Of a stretch of DNA of 64,000 bases, positions 43,341 to 51,311 are shown piece by piece. Under the pieces are notes generated by a model, which was not told the DNA's origin, made no database searches, and saw only the letters and a program-made list of their open reading frames with translations. Position numbers and translations under genes: made by a program. Numbering within the stretch: the stretch's first letter is position 1; each line of letters opens with the position of its first letter. This DNA comes from Peptoniphilus lacrimalis DSM 7455 (GTDB lineage: Bacteria > Bacillota > Clostridia > Tissierellales > Peptoniphilaceae), in assembly GCF_000378725.1 (NCBI RefSeq), contig NZ_KB900368.1, positions 186,001-250,000 of the forward strand, read 5' to 3'.

Positions 43341-43892
43341 ATAATATTTTTCATTGATATAATGGTCTATTATAGACTTTTTTGTTACATTATTGAAAAT
43401 TTTTTCTTCAATTAAAACATTTAATAGCCACTTAGCTTTTGAATGAAAAATTGCTTCTTTTTTATTGTTTAAGACTATTTCATAAAGCAGATTTTGTAAG
43501 GCTTTTGATTGACACTTAATGTAATATGCATCCATGTCTTTAAATTCTTCTATTTTTAAAATAGATAGAACCGATTTGTCTTTTTCATGATAAAATTTAT
43601 TTGCCAAGTTTAAATAATAATTATAGTATTTTTGGTGTTTTTTTGTATTATAGACATCTCTTGACAAAGCTTTATAATATTTTGCCATAACATTGAAATA
43701 CTGGTAATTATACATTCCCTTTTCATATGAATCCACTTTTATATAGGGCGTCATATTTCTTAGCACAAGGTAATCAAAATTTCTTTTTATAAATTCTTTT
43801 TTGTTTAAATCACCTTGCGAGTACTGCATAATCAAGTAAGATCTATGCTCAAAAAAATCTTCAAATACTCCATTTCTTTCTGATAACCTCAC
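43338..43892 (-). CDS. Uncharacterised 184-residue protein (possibly DUF6648)
   Basis: A soluble, Tyr/Lys-rich, probably all-helical protein (FEDFFEHRSYLIMQYSQGDL, KYYNYYLNLANKFYHEKD). From memory it resembles a clostridial family named DUF6648; I am not sure. It begins at GTG 43892, preceded by AGGA, 8 bp after a 27-residue membrane peptide, and is the last gene of the thioesterase-to-43338 operon. Function unknown. Confidence 0.65.
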   Translation of the reverse strand: MRLSERNGVFEDFFEHRSYLIMQYSQGDLNKKEFIKRNFDYLVLRNMTPYIKVDSYEKGMYNYQYFNVMAKYYKALSRDVYNTKKHQKYYNYYLNLANKFYHEKDKSVLSILKIEEFKDMDAYYIKCQSKALQNLLYEIVLNNKKEAIFHSKAKWLLNVLIEEKIFNNVTKKSIIDHYINEKYY

Positions 43893-43900
43893 AATAAATC

Positions 43901-43984
43901 CTATCTAAAAGAAAATGCTATTGGTATCAGCATGGATAACACAATTATAGCTACTAAAACTCTTGTTATAAATTTTTGATTCAC
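43901..43984 (-). CDS. Predicted 27-residue single-pass membrane peptide
   Basis: GTG start (43982-43984, minus) after AGGTG seven bases upstream, TAG stop at 43901-43903. The product begins MNQKFITRVL, continues as one hydrophobic helix (VAIIVLSMLIPIAF) and ends SFR. Positive residues before the helix predict N-in topology. It fits exactly in the 101-bp gap between two operon genes, 9 bp after the upstream stop. Its size and layout recall small stress-related peptides such as Prli42, but no homology is claimed. Confidence 0.55.
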   Translation of the reverse strand: MNQKFITRVLVAIIVLSMLIPIAFSFR

Positions 43985-43993
43985 CTTTTACAC

Positions 43994-44419
43994 CTACATC
44001 GCCTTAACTTCGTAAGCATTTTTTGCTAGAACTTCTGACATATCTTCCATTGTATAATCAACATTTATATAAATTTCCTTTTGTTCTATATCTGGAATCT
44101 TTGATAATTTAGAAAGCATATATTCCAAATCTTCGATATTTAAGTGAAGAACTTTATATATTCCGTCAATATAAATTTTGTGAAGGTCATAGTCCATTGC
44201 TAGAAGTCCACAAATAAAACCGTAAAAGGATTCAACATTATTAAGTCTGTAATCTGTTGCGTTTATAAGTCTTACATTGTAATCAAGGCTAAAAATATGG
44301 TCATCATCAACTTCTACAAAAGCTATGTTTGAATCGTCCTTTTTCATATCTTCATTTGCATTTTCTATCAGCCATCTTGTTTTTCCTGAGCCTTTTGCTC
44401 CTAAAATATACTTAATCAT
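43994..44419 (-). CDS. Small P-loop protein of unknown function
   Basis: A 141-residue protein starting with a clear Walker A, GAKGSGKT (about residues 7-14), and with hydrophobic strands ending in acidic residues (IYIDGIYKVLHL, IYINVDYT) that could serve as Walker B. Too short for a full AAA+ or kinase domain with lid, so it may be a minimal NTP-binding protein. No relative recognised. It lies 4 bp after the radical SAM gene and precedes the 27-residue peptide. Confidence 0.7.
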   Translation of the reverse strand: MIKYILGAKGSGKTRWLIENANEDMKKDDSNIAFVEVDDDHIFSLDYNVRLINATDYRLNNVESFYGFICGLLAMDYDLHKIYIDGIYKVLHLNIEDLEYMLSKLSKIPDIEQKEIYINVDYTMEDMSEVLAKNAYEVKAM

Positions 44420-44423
44420 ATAA

Positions 44424-45323
44424 TTAAATCCTCCTCATATCCCCTTGGGTTAAATTTTTTTCTTTCATTTCTTTTACAATATCATCACGGATTTTCCACC
44501 ATGAGGTATTCCAATTGCAGAACAAGGAATTTTCCTCCGGGGCTCTACCGATAATTCTTTCTACAATTATATCACTTTTTAGACTTCTTAAAAAGAGTAT
44601 AACTTTTCTTTTATAATCTTCTAAACTAATAGTTTTTATTTTTCCGTCCTCATAGAGCTTACCCATAAGAGTATTTTTAACTATATAAAGGGCGTGAATC
44701 TTAACTTCATCAACCGACAAAGCTGAAAGAATTTTTGCACATTCATAAACATCTAAATCATCATCCCATGGAAGTCCAATAAGAACGTGAACGCAAACTC
44801 TAAGACCATGTTTTTTTGCTCTCAAAACACCATCAATAAAATCAGCCAGTCCATGGCCCCTATTTATAATTTTTAGAGTGTGATAATTTACTGTCTGCAA
44901 ACCTATCTCTAAAGTTACCATATAATCTTTATTTACTAGTTCCAAAAATTCCAGATGTTCTTTATAAAGACAATCCGGTCTTGTTGAGATACTGACTCCT
45001 ACAACATCTTCTACTAAAGATTCATTAATTATTTTTTTAAAACTTTCAATATCCATATAGGTGTTAGTGAAATTTTGAAAATACGATATAAATTTTTCCG
45101 CCTTATATTTTCTTTTCATAATTTCTTTAGCTTGACTTAGCTGTTCTTTTATGGAGCCATCAGTATTTTCAAAGGATCCTCCCTCTTCTCCACAAAATAT
45201 ACAACCGCCATAACCACAAGTTCCATCTCTATTTGGACAGGTTAAATTCAGTTTAATGGGTAACTTATAAACTTTTTTGCCGAATTTTCTTTTTAGAAAA
45301 TCGCTGTAGGTATTATAAGTCAT
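44424..45323 (-). CDS. TIGR01212 family radical SAM protein (YhcC-like)
   Basis: A 299-residue radical SAM enzyme. The cysteine cluster CPNRDGTCGYGGCIFC (Cys29, 36, 41, 44) is the wide-spaced variant typical of this family; SISTRPDCLYKEHLEFLEL, EIGLQTVNY and VHVLIGLPWDD match the TIM-barrel core. Its reaction is not established. It overlaps the peroxiredoxin gene by 11 bp. Confidence 0.9.
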   Translation of the reverse strand: MTYNTYSDFLKRKFGKKVYKLPIKLNLTCPNRDGTCGYGGCIFCGEEGGSFENTDGSIKEQLSQAKEIMKRKYKAEKFISYFQNFTNTYMDIESFKKIINESLVEDVVGVSISTRPDCLYKEHLEFLELVNKDYMVTLEIGLQTVNYHTLKIINRGHGLADFIDGVLRAKKHGLRVCVHVLIGLPWDDDLDVYECAKILSALSVDEVKIHALYIVKNTLMGKLYEDGKIKTISLEDYKRKVILFLRSLKSDIIVERIIGRAPEENSLFCNWNTSWWKIRDDIVKEMKEKNLTQGDMRRI

Positions 45324-45768
45324 TTTCCTTTAGATAAATTAAAACATCTGATGCGTGACCTTGGGGCTTTACATCTCTAAATTCTTTAACAAGTTTACCA
45401 TCTTTATTAAAAATAAATGTTGATCTTACAGTTTTTATAACATCTCTTCCACACATTTTGCCAGCTTTTAAAACTTTAAAAGATTCTGCAACTTTTCTAT
45501 CAGGGTCTGATAAAAGTTCAACTTTTAAATTATCTTTTTCAATAAAGTTTTTATGAGATTTTATCTTATCCTTACTTATACCAACAACCACTGCACCTAC
45601 CTTGTCAAATTCATCTTTTAAATCTGAAAATTCCATAGCTTCAATGGTGCATCCCTTAGTGCTGTCTTTTGGATAAAAATATAAAACTAAGGTTTTTCCC
45701 TTATAATCATCTAAATTTTTAATTTTTCCATCAACTGATTCTAAAGAAAAATTATTCATTGAAATCAT
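45313..45768 (-). CDS. bcp: Thioredoxin-dependent peroxiredoxin, Bcp/PrxQ type
   Basis: A 151-residue atypical peroxiredoxin reducing peroxides. The catalytic region YPKDSTKGCTIEA holds the peroxidatic Cys40 with the PxxxTxxC pattern. The usual PrxQ resolving Cys five residues later is absent (Glu/Ala/Met there); a Cys in GKMCGRDV is a possible partner. Two ATGs are possible, 45768 and three codons on; both overlap the DUF1292 gene end. Confidence 0.93.
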   Translation of the reverse strand: MISMNNFSLESVDGKIKNLDDYKGKTLVLYFYPKDSTKGCTIEAMEFSDLKDEFDKVGAVVVGISKDKIKSHKNFIEKDNLKVELLSDPDRKVAESFKVLKAGKMCGRDVIKTVRSTFIFNKDGKLVKEFRDVKPQGHASDVLIYLKENDL

Positions 45769-46081
45769 CTTCTTCTATAAATAATTGATCGAACTTTTTA
45801 GAAACTCTGTCAAATTCTTCTTCGTTTTCAATTTCATCAAGCTCAACTTCATCTTCACCGCTTTCCTTGTAACGGAAAAGATATACGTCTTCGCCTTCTT
45901 TTTCATCTTCAGGAATTAATGCTATATATTCTTCATCATCACATTCAAAAATTCCAAGAATAATATAACTTACTTCCTTATCATCGTCTAAGCTTAGATT
46001 AATGATATCATAACCTTCTTGGTGTCCTTCTTCGTGGGAGCATCCGCATGAGCATCCACAGTTTTTTTCATTTTCTGCCAT
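45752..46081 (-). CDS. DUF1292 family protein with Cys/His-rich N-terminus
   Basis: A 109-residue very acidic protein. Residues 27-100 match DUF1292 (a YrzB-like family: IINLSLDDDKEVSYIILG, YIALIPEDEKEGEDVYLFRY). The N-terminal CGCSCGCSHEEGH (about 8-20) is an added Cys/His cluster that could bind a metal. Function unknown. It lies between the RelA/SpoT-domain gene and bcp, overlapping bcp. Confidence 0.85.
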   Translation of the reverse strand: MAENEKNCGCSCGCSHEEGHQEGYDIINLSLDDDKEVSYIILGIFECDDEEYIALIPEDEKEGEDVYLFRYKESGEDEVELDEIENEEEFDRVSKKFDQLFIEEDDFNE

Positions 46082-46108
46082 AATTTTCTCCTTTTGTATT
46101 AATTTATT

Positions 46109-47440
46109 TTAAAATTTATATTCTTTTTTAAATAATTCTTTTAAATCTTCTTTTCCTTCTATTTCAGAAAATTTTAGACTTTCTAAAATAAAATTGATTT
46201 TATTAATTGATTTTACCATTAAAAACTCTAAAGTAGTATTGTTTTTAAATTTATCTATAACTAAATTTAGAATAAAGTTTTCAATATCTCTTTTATCATC
46301 TTCACTTAAGTCGAAATTTTCGAATAGGTTTAAGATTAAAAGAGTATATTGGTATCTTACAAAGTGTATAAAATCTTCAAATATTTGATTATCTGATTCT
46401 TTATCAATTGTTGTTATTATTTTGAAAAATATATTCCATTCAAAATCTTTATTTAAAGAAGCAAGAATTAAATTTCCTATATTTCTTGTGAAAGAATCAT
46501 AAAATTTTGGTTTTTCATCAACATTAATGTACTCTTCCAAGTTCATATCAAGTGTTGAAATCTCATTAATCCTATTAATTAAAGATATAAAATCTTCACC
46601 GTAAGAATTATCTTTATTCTTCTTAAGCTTCATAAATATGAACTCCACTATTATATCCGTGGAGACTTTAATGTTAAACACAAAGCCCAATTCCCCATAA
46701 ATTTTATTTATGAAAACATCATGAATAATTTTTGAAAGCAAGACTTTTAGCTGCTTTTCTGCTGGGTCTTTGCCAGAAGCATCAGAGTTTGTTACATGGT
46801 CATATAAAATCATAAGTTGCTTATCTACCATGAATAAATTATCTATTATTGAGTGCATAATGTCCCTGAAAAAATCCTCAACAATCATATAATTATAATT
46901 TTTATAAAGAATTTTATGGTCTATTTCACCCCAAAATAAATTTACCAATGATTTTATTTGCAGTTCAAAAGAATATGAAGTCTTAGAATTTTTATATAAG
47001 CCGTCAAGTTTATATATTTTAAAACCATTATTTAAAACTTGTGGTTGTATATCTTCTAAATTAAGACGAATATTTTTATTTATATTTGAGGCATAATATC
47101 CCTTGCCACAATATATTCTAAATTCATCAATGATTTTTTGATAAATTTCTTTTTCATCTTTTATAAACCTACATTCAATTCTTAAACCTATCAAATCTGG
47201 TACTTTTTTAAAACCTTCGAAGGGAGTAGGATACTTTATGTAATAATTTCTCCTTATCAACTTTTCCCTTAAAGACTGCGGGGTCTTTATTCTGGTGGAT
47301 AAGTTTAAAGCTCTTTCATCATCTTTTAATACATCAGAAAAGTAATTTCTAACCTCTTTATTGATGCTTACCAGTTCTTGCCTATGATATTCAAATAAAT
47401 CTAATACATCATCAATATATTTAAAGAGCTCTAGTTTCAT
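46109..47440 (-). CDS. RelA/SpoT synthetase-domain protein (putative GTP pyrophosphokinase)
   Basis: A 443-residue protein. The first 200 residues carry a RelA_SpoT nucleotidyltransferase domain: KTPQSLREK (52-60), PDLIGLRIEC (81-90), FELQIKS (158-164) and LFWGEIDHKILYK (168-180), resembling the RelQ/small-alarmone-synthetase pattern. The usual GYRSLH substrate motif reads GFKIYKLDG (139-147). No HD hydrolase, TGS or ACT domains are present; the C-terminal 240 residues are helical and unassigned. Probably makes (p)ppGpp or a related nucleotide, but the changed motif leaves this open. Confidence 0.8.
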   Translation of the reverse strand: MKLELFKYIDDVLDLFEYHRQELVSINKEVRNYFSDVLKDDERALNLSTRIKTPQSLREKLIRRNYYIKYPTPFEGFKKVPDLIGLRIECRFIKDEKEIYQKIIDEFRIYCGKGYYASNINKNIRLNLEDIQPQVLNNGFKIYKLDGLYKNSKTSYSFELQIKSLVNLFWGEIDHKILYKNYNYMIVEDFFRDIMHSIIDNLFMVDKQLMILYDHVTNSDASGKDPAEKQLKVLLSKIIHDVFINKIYGELGFVFNIKVSTDIIVEFIFMKLKKNKDNSYGEDFISLINRINEISTLDMNLEEYINVDEKPKFYDSFTRNIGNLILASLNKDFEWNIFFKIITTIDKESDNQIFEDFIHFVRYQYTLLILNLFENFDLSEDDKRDIENFILNLVIDKFKNNTTLEFLMVKSINKINFILESLKFSEIEGKEDLKELFKKEYKF

Positions 47441-47448
47441 ATTTCCTC

Positions 47449-48198
47449 CTAGTCAATATATTTAATTTGACTTTTTTCTCTTAATGAACTAATTTTATCT
47501 TTATATATTTCTTGTTCCTTTTGCCTTCTTATATCTTCTATTATATGGTCCCTAGATTCTTCAAGTGTCATCTCTTGTGCCTTATTTTTTTCAACTAACT
47601 TAATTATATGGTAACCAAATTGTGTCTTAACAGGCTTAGAAACTTCACCAACTTCCATATTAAAACAAGCATCTTCAAATTCTTTAACCATTTGACCTCT
47701 GGAAAATATTCCTAAATCTCCTCCATTTTCTTTTGAAGGGCAAGTTGAATTATTCTTAGCTTCTTTAGAAAAATCCGCTCCATCTTTAATTCTATTATAA
47801 ATTTCCTCAGCCTTTTTTAAATCATCTACAAGAATATGACTAGCTCTTACTGTTTGATCTTTAGTAAAATGTTCTTTATGGTTATTATAAAAATCTTCAA
47901 TTTCTTTTTCTGTAACTTCAATATTTGAAAGTAATTTTCCTAAAGTATAATTTAGTAGTAAGCTTTTCTTAGCTTGGTCTAAAACTTTTTGGAATTCTTC
48001 CTCTTTATCTTTTCCATTTTCTATTGCATCTTGATAAATTAATTCATGATGAATTAATTCTTCTATAACTTCTTTATTTTGATCTGAATTTACTAAGTGT
48101 TCTCTTAGTTTAGGATTTATAGAATTTATAAAAATATTATAATCTTCTCCTGTAATTTTCTTGCCATTTACTTCTGCTAAAATTTTATTTTTATCCAT
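47449..48198 (-). CDS. Cytosolic parvulin-type peptidyl-prolyl isomerase
   Basis: A 249-residue PPIase with an N-terminal SurA/PrsA-like helical region (about 1-110) and a parvulin domain (about 117-210): RASHILVDDLKKAEEIY, GGDLGIFSRGQMVKEFE and TQFGYHIIKL. Unlike PrsA it has no signal peptide or lipobox, starting MDKNKILAEVNG, so it should fold cytosolic clients. Preceded by AAGGAGG; 8 bp separate it from the RelA/SpoT-domain gene. Confidence 0.9.
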   Translation of the reverse strand: MDKNKILAEVNGKKITGEDYNIFINSINPKLREHLVNSDQNKEVIEELIHHELIYQDAIENGKDKEEEFQKVLDQAKKSLLLNYTLGKLLSNIEVTEKEIEDFYNNHKEHFTKDQTVRASHILVDDLKKAEEIYNRIKDGADFSKEAKNNSTCPSKENGGDLGIFSRGQMVKEFEDACFNMEVGEVSKPVKTQFGYHIIKLVEKNKAQEMTLEESRDHIIEDIRRQKEQEIYKDKISSLREKSQIKYID

Positions 48199-48246
48199 AA
48201 GTCCTCCTTATTTCTTATTTAATCATAACAAAGGAAGTCCTACTTT

Positions 48247-48936
48247 TCAATCATTAAAAATACACTTACCTTTTGCATTAAAGTCATTGGTTTTAATTGA
48301 AAAATTGTAGTTTTCCCCGTCTTTATAAATTAATAAATTAACTTTATTAGGATAATGAATTTCTTTCATGTATGTTATTGAAAAAACTTTTAATTTTTTA
48401 ATCAGAGAATTATTTTCAAAACATTTTTCTAACCAAAAAACATATGAGGTATTGTGAACGTGACCATTTAAGTCTATCTGTTCTCTTTCTACATAAAAAT
48501 TTTTTTCACAATAAATATCACCTTTTATACTAGCCTTTTCTATTTTTTCAAAATTCCTTTCTTGAATTAGCTGATAAGAGTCCTTTACAATTTGAGGTAT
48601 TTCTATTAATTTTTTATTTTTCATATCAACTATCACATAAATTGCAGTGGCTTTTGCAAGTATGTGTCCATCTCTTTCTAAAGTGAACTCCCTATATGTG
48701 GAAATTTTGTCAAAATAAGATGGCCAAGTTTTACTTATATAGTCAGTTTTTGTTATGTTTCCATAAATTTGAACTTTCCACTTATATATCATCCATGACA
48801 AATTATTATCCTTAAAATATTTTTTTACAATAATTTTATCTGCTGAATCCTCTAGAGAAGTTTGCATAAATATCTCTAGCAAATCTCTAAGAGATAAATT
48901 TTTTTCAATTTTATAATGTTTTTTATACTTTTGCAT
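48247..48936 (-). CDS. Acyl-ACP thioesterase
   Basis: A 229-residue tandem hot-dog protein of the FatA/FatB-like acyl-ACP thioesterase family, releasing fatty acids from acyl carrier protein. The second hot dog carries DLNGHVHNTSYVFWLE, matching the DxNxHVNN catalytic stretch (with His for the second Asn). The first hot dog includes the WMIYKWKVQIYG and AIYVIVDMKNKKLIEIP segments. First gene of the minus-strand operon and divergent from glmS. Confidence 0.88.
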   Translation of the reverse strand: MQKYKKHYKIEKNLSLRDLLEIFMQTSLEDSADKIIVKKYFKDNNLSWMIYKWKVQIYGNITKTDYISKTWPSYFDKISTYREFTLERDGHILAKATAIYVIVDMKNKKLIEIPQIVKDSYQLIQERNFEKIEKASIKGDIYCEKNFYVEREQIDLNGHVHNTSYVFWLEKCFENNSLIKKLKVFSITYMKEIHYPNKVNLLIYKDGENYNFSIKTNDFNAKGKCIFND

Positions 48937-48954
48937 ATCCCTACCTCTTTTTAT

Positions 48955-48984
48955 ATTTTATCATTAAGTTTACACTTATTGTAA
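48955..48984 (-). promoter_or_regulatory. Promoter of the thioesterase operon
   Basis: TTACAA (48979-48984, minus) and TAAAAT (48955-48960, minus), 18-bp spacer. It overlaps the divergent glmS promoter. Confidence 0.5.
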
Positions 48985-48997
48985 CTTATGTTAAAAT
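48969..48997 (+). promoter_or_regulatory. Promoter of the glmS ribozyme transcript
   Basis: TTTACA at 48969-48974 and TAAAAT at 48992-48997, 17-bp spacer, about 20 bp upstream of the ribozyme. Confidence 0.7.
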
Positions 48998-49011
48998 TTA
49001 GCAAAGGGATA

Positions 49012-49145
49012 AAAGTTATAGCGCCTGAGCCCAAGTGGCTGACGAGGAATGAAGTTATCGAAATTATCGGCGGATGCTTCATAGGTATCACAACCTGAAT
49101 ATTTAAAAAGAAGTACGAGCAATCTACTAACAAATTAAATATAGT
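49012..49145 (+). ncRNA. glmS glucosamine-6-phosphate-activated ribozyme
   Basis: The leader contains the conserved glmS ribozyme blocks: AGCGCC at the cleavage site (cut expected between A49020 and G49021), GTGGCTGACGAGGA, GTTATCGAAATTATCGGCGG, GATGCTTC and the downstream AAGTACGAGC pairing segment. Cleavage with bound glucosamine-6-phosphate destabilises the glmS mRNA, giving feedback on amino-sugar synthesis. Position directly before glmS confirms it. Confidence 0.95.
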
Positions 49146-49178
49146 GAATCCCTAATTTTTTTTATTGGAGGTTTTAAT

Positions 49179-50999
49179 ATGTGTGGAATCGTTGGTTATG
49201 TTGGCAAATTAAACGCAACTGATATAATCATTAAAGGTTTATCTGCCCTTGAATATAGGGGCTATGATTCTTCCGGCATTTCAATTCTTAAGGATGGGAG
49301 AATTTTTACTTTAAAAAGACCGGGTAGAATTTCAAACCTTAAAGAAGCTCTTAAGGAAAATCCCATTGAAGGAAATGTGGGAATCGGTCATGTGAGATGG
49401 GCGACTCATGGAGTTCCTAATGAAATTAATGCTCACCCTCACAATTCTATGAATAATACTATTTCTTTGGTTCATAATGGTATTATTGAAAATTATCTTG
49501 AACTTAAAAATTCATTATTAGAAGAAGGTTACACTTTCAAATCTCAAACAGATACAGAAGTTGTCAGTAACCTAATTGAAAAATTTTATAAAGGAAATTT
49601 ACTTGATGCTGTAAATAAGACCCTTTCTCTTATAAGAGGTTCTTATGCCTTTGGTATTATTTGTAGTAAAGAAAAAGATAGGTTAATTGCCTGCAAAAAT
49701 TCTTCTCCTCTTGTCGGTGGAATTTTTGATGATGGAATTATTCTTGCTTCTGATATTACATCTTTAATTTCATATACTAATAAGATCATTTATTTCCAAG
49801 ACGGAGATGTAATTGATATAAATGGTAAAGATTATAAAATTTATAATAATGGTAAAGAAGTAAATAGAGAAATAAAAACAGTTAATATGTCTATGGATGC
49901 TGCATCTAAGGAAGGTTATCCTCATTTTCTTTTGAAAGAAATTCATGAACAACCAAAAGTTTTAGAAGAAGTCTTATCTGTAAGACTCAAAGATGGAAAA
50001 ATCAACTTAGAACAAGGCGATTTTTCTTTAGACCAGCTAAAAAATTTCAATAAAATTTATGCTGTTGCCTGTGGAACTGCCTATCACGCTTGCCTAGGCA
50101 TCAAATATTTCATGGAAAAAATCTTGCAAGTGCCTGTAATTTGCGAAGTCGCATCGGAATTTAAATATGAAAATTATTTTATAGATAAAAATTCTCTAAT
50201 GATAGTAGTTTCTCAATCAGGAGAAACTGCCGATACAATTTCTGCAATAAATAAGGCTAAATCTGTTGGAGCCACGACTTTATCTATAACTAATGTTGTA
50301 GGGTCTACAGTTTCTAGATTAACTGATAGGGTAATGTATTGCTATTGCGGACCTGAAATTTCTGTAGCATCTACTAAAGCCTATACTTCCCAACTTCTTG
50401 CTGGATTTTTATTAGGTCTGGATATGGCATTTAAATTGGAAAAAATTTCAAAAGATGAATTAGATAATTATTTAAATCATTTGAAAGAAATTCCACAAAA
50501 AATTAGTCAAATTCTTAAAAATGAAGAAAACTATAAATTAATAGCTAATTCTATTAAAAATGCAAAGTCAATGTTTTATACAGGACGTGGACTTGATTAT
50601 GTAACTGCCAAGGAAGGGGCATTAAAATTAAAAGAAATTTCCTATATTCATGCTGAAGCTTTCCAAACTGGAGAATTAAAGCACGGACCTTTGGCACTGA
50701 TTGAAAAAGATACTCCAGTTATTTCCATAGCAACTCAAAAACACACCATGGAAAAAACTGCATCAAATAATGAAGAACTTCTAGCAAGAGGAGCAAAAGT
50801 TTTTGCAGTTGGATTTGTTGGTAATAAACTTTTAGAATCTTGTGCAGCTCAATTCATAGAAATTCCTGAAACTCTTGATTTATATGCACCGCTACTTGCA
50901 ATAATTCCTTTGCAAGTAATAGCATATTATGTATCAAGTCTTTTAGGTAATGATGTTGATAAACCAAGAAACTTAGCAAAATCAGTTACAGTTGAATAA
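49179..50999 (+). CDS. glmS: Glutamine--fructose-6-phosphate aminotransferase (isomerizing)
   Basis: A 606-residue enzyme forming glucosamine-6-phosphate for cell-wall synthesis. Met1 is followed by the nucleophile Cys in MCGIVGYVGK; glutaminase motifs GYDSSGIS and GHVRWATHG follow. Two SIS domains (about 285-420 and 455-590) bind the sugar phosphate (CGTAYHACLG, VSQSGETADT, ISVASTKAYTSQL), and the C-terminus ends DKPRNLAKSVTVE. Good Shine-Dalgarno TTGGAGG. Controlled by the ribozyme upstream. Confidence 0.98.
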   Translation: MCGIVGYVGKLNATDIIIKGLSALEYRGYDSSGISILKDGRIFTLKRPGRISNLKEALKENPIEGNVGIGHVRWATHGVPNEINAHPHNSMNNTISLVHNGIIENYLELKNSLLEEGYTFKSQTDTEVVSNLIEKFYKGNLLDAVNKTLSLIRGSYAFGIICSKEKDRLIACKNSSPLVGGIFDDGIILASDITSLISYTNKIIYFQDGDVIDINGKDYKIYNNGKEVNREIKTVNMSMDAASKEGYPHFLLKEIHEQPKVLEEVLSVRLKDGKINLEQGDFSLDQLKNFNKIYAVACGTAYHACLGIKYFMEKILQVPVICEVASEFKYENYFIDKNSLMIVVSQSGETADTISAINKAKSVGATTLSITNVVGSTVSRLTDRVMYCYCGPEISVASTKAYTSQLLAGFLLGLDMAFKLEKISKDELDNYLNHLKEIPQKISQILKNEENYKLIANSIKNAKSMFYTGRGLDYVTAKEGALKLKEISYIHAEAFQTGELKHGPLALIEKDTPVISIATQKHTMEKTASNNEELLARGAKVFAVGFVGNKLLESCAAQFIEIPETLDLYAPLLAIIPLQVIAYYVSSLLGNDVDKPRNLAKSVTVE

Positions 51000-51029
51000 A
51001 AATTAAATAACTTATAAGACCTGTGTTTT

Positions 51030-51176
51030 TTCAGGGACTATCCTTTAAAGCCATATCTCAAAATTTTTGATTTTGTGCTAGGGCTTAGTCATGCCCATTT
51101 GCTATGTTAAAATTCAAAATTAGCCTTCCGAAGCGTAAGCTTATTGATGAATTTTATGAAGAGGATTGTCCCTGAA
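51030..51176. mobile_element. MITE-like element with 14-bp terminal inverted repeats
   Basis: TTCAGGGACTATCC at 51030-51043 is the inverse complement, with one mismatch, of GGATTGTCCCTGAA at 51163-51176. The 147-bp body has internal inverted segments (TAAAATTCA / TGAATTTTA) and no open frame. It shares blocks with the 2.35-2.53 kb array, for example CTTTAAAGCC versus CTTTGAAGCC after the left end and GAAGCG...TTGATGAATTTTA versus GAAGCG...TTGTTGAATTTTA before the right end. So both are diverged copies of one non-coding repeat family. The remaining gene-free flanks (51000-51029, 51177-51260) hold nothing else. Confidence 0.75.
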
Positions 51177-51260
51177 ATTTTTTTATGAAATTTTTTTCAG
51201 TATTTAGTTTAAATTAATAATTTATATTTAATAAAAATTTTTTCAAATTTAAGAGATTTT

Positions 51261-51289
51261 TTGACAACTAAGTCTTTAGTAATTATAAT
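51261..51289 (+). promoter_or_regulatory. Promoter of the CNNM/CorC gene
   Basis: Consensus TTGACA at 51261-51266 and TATAAT at 51284-51289, 17-bp spacer, 22 bp upstream of the GTG start. Confidence 0.8.
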
Positions 51290-51311
51290 TACTTAAGGGA
51301 GTGTTGTTTTA

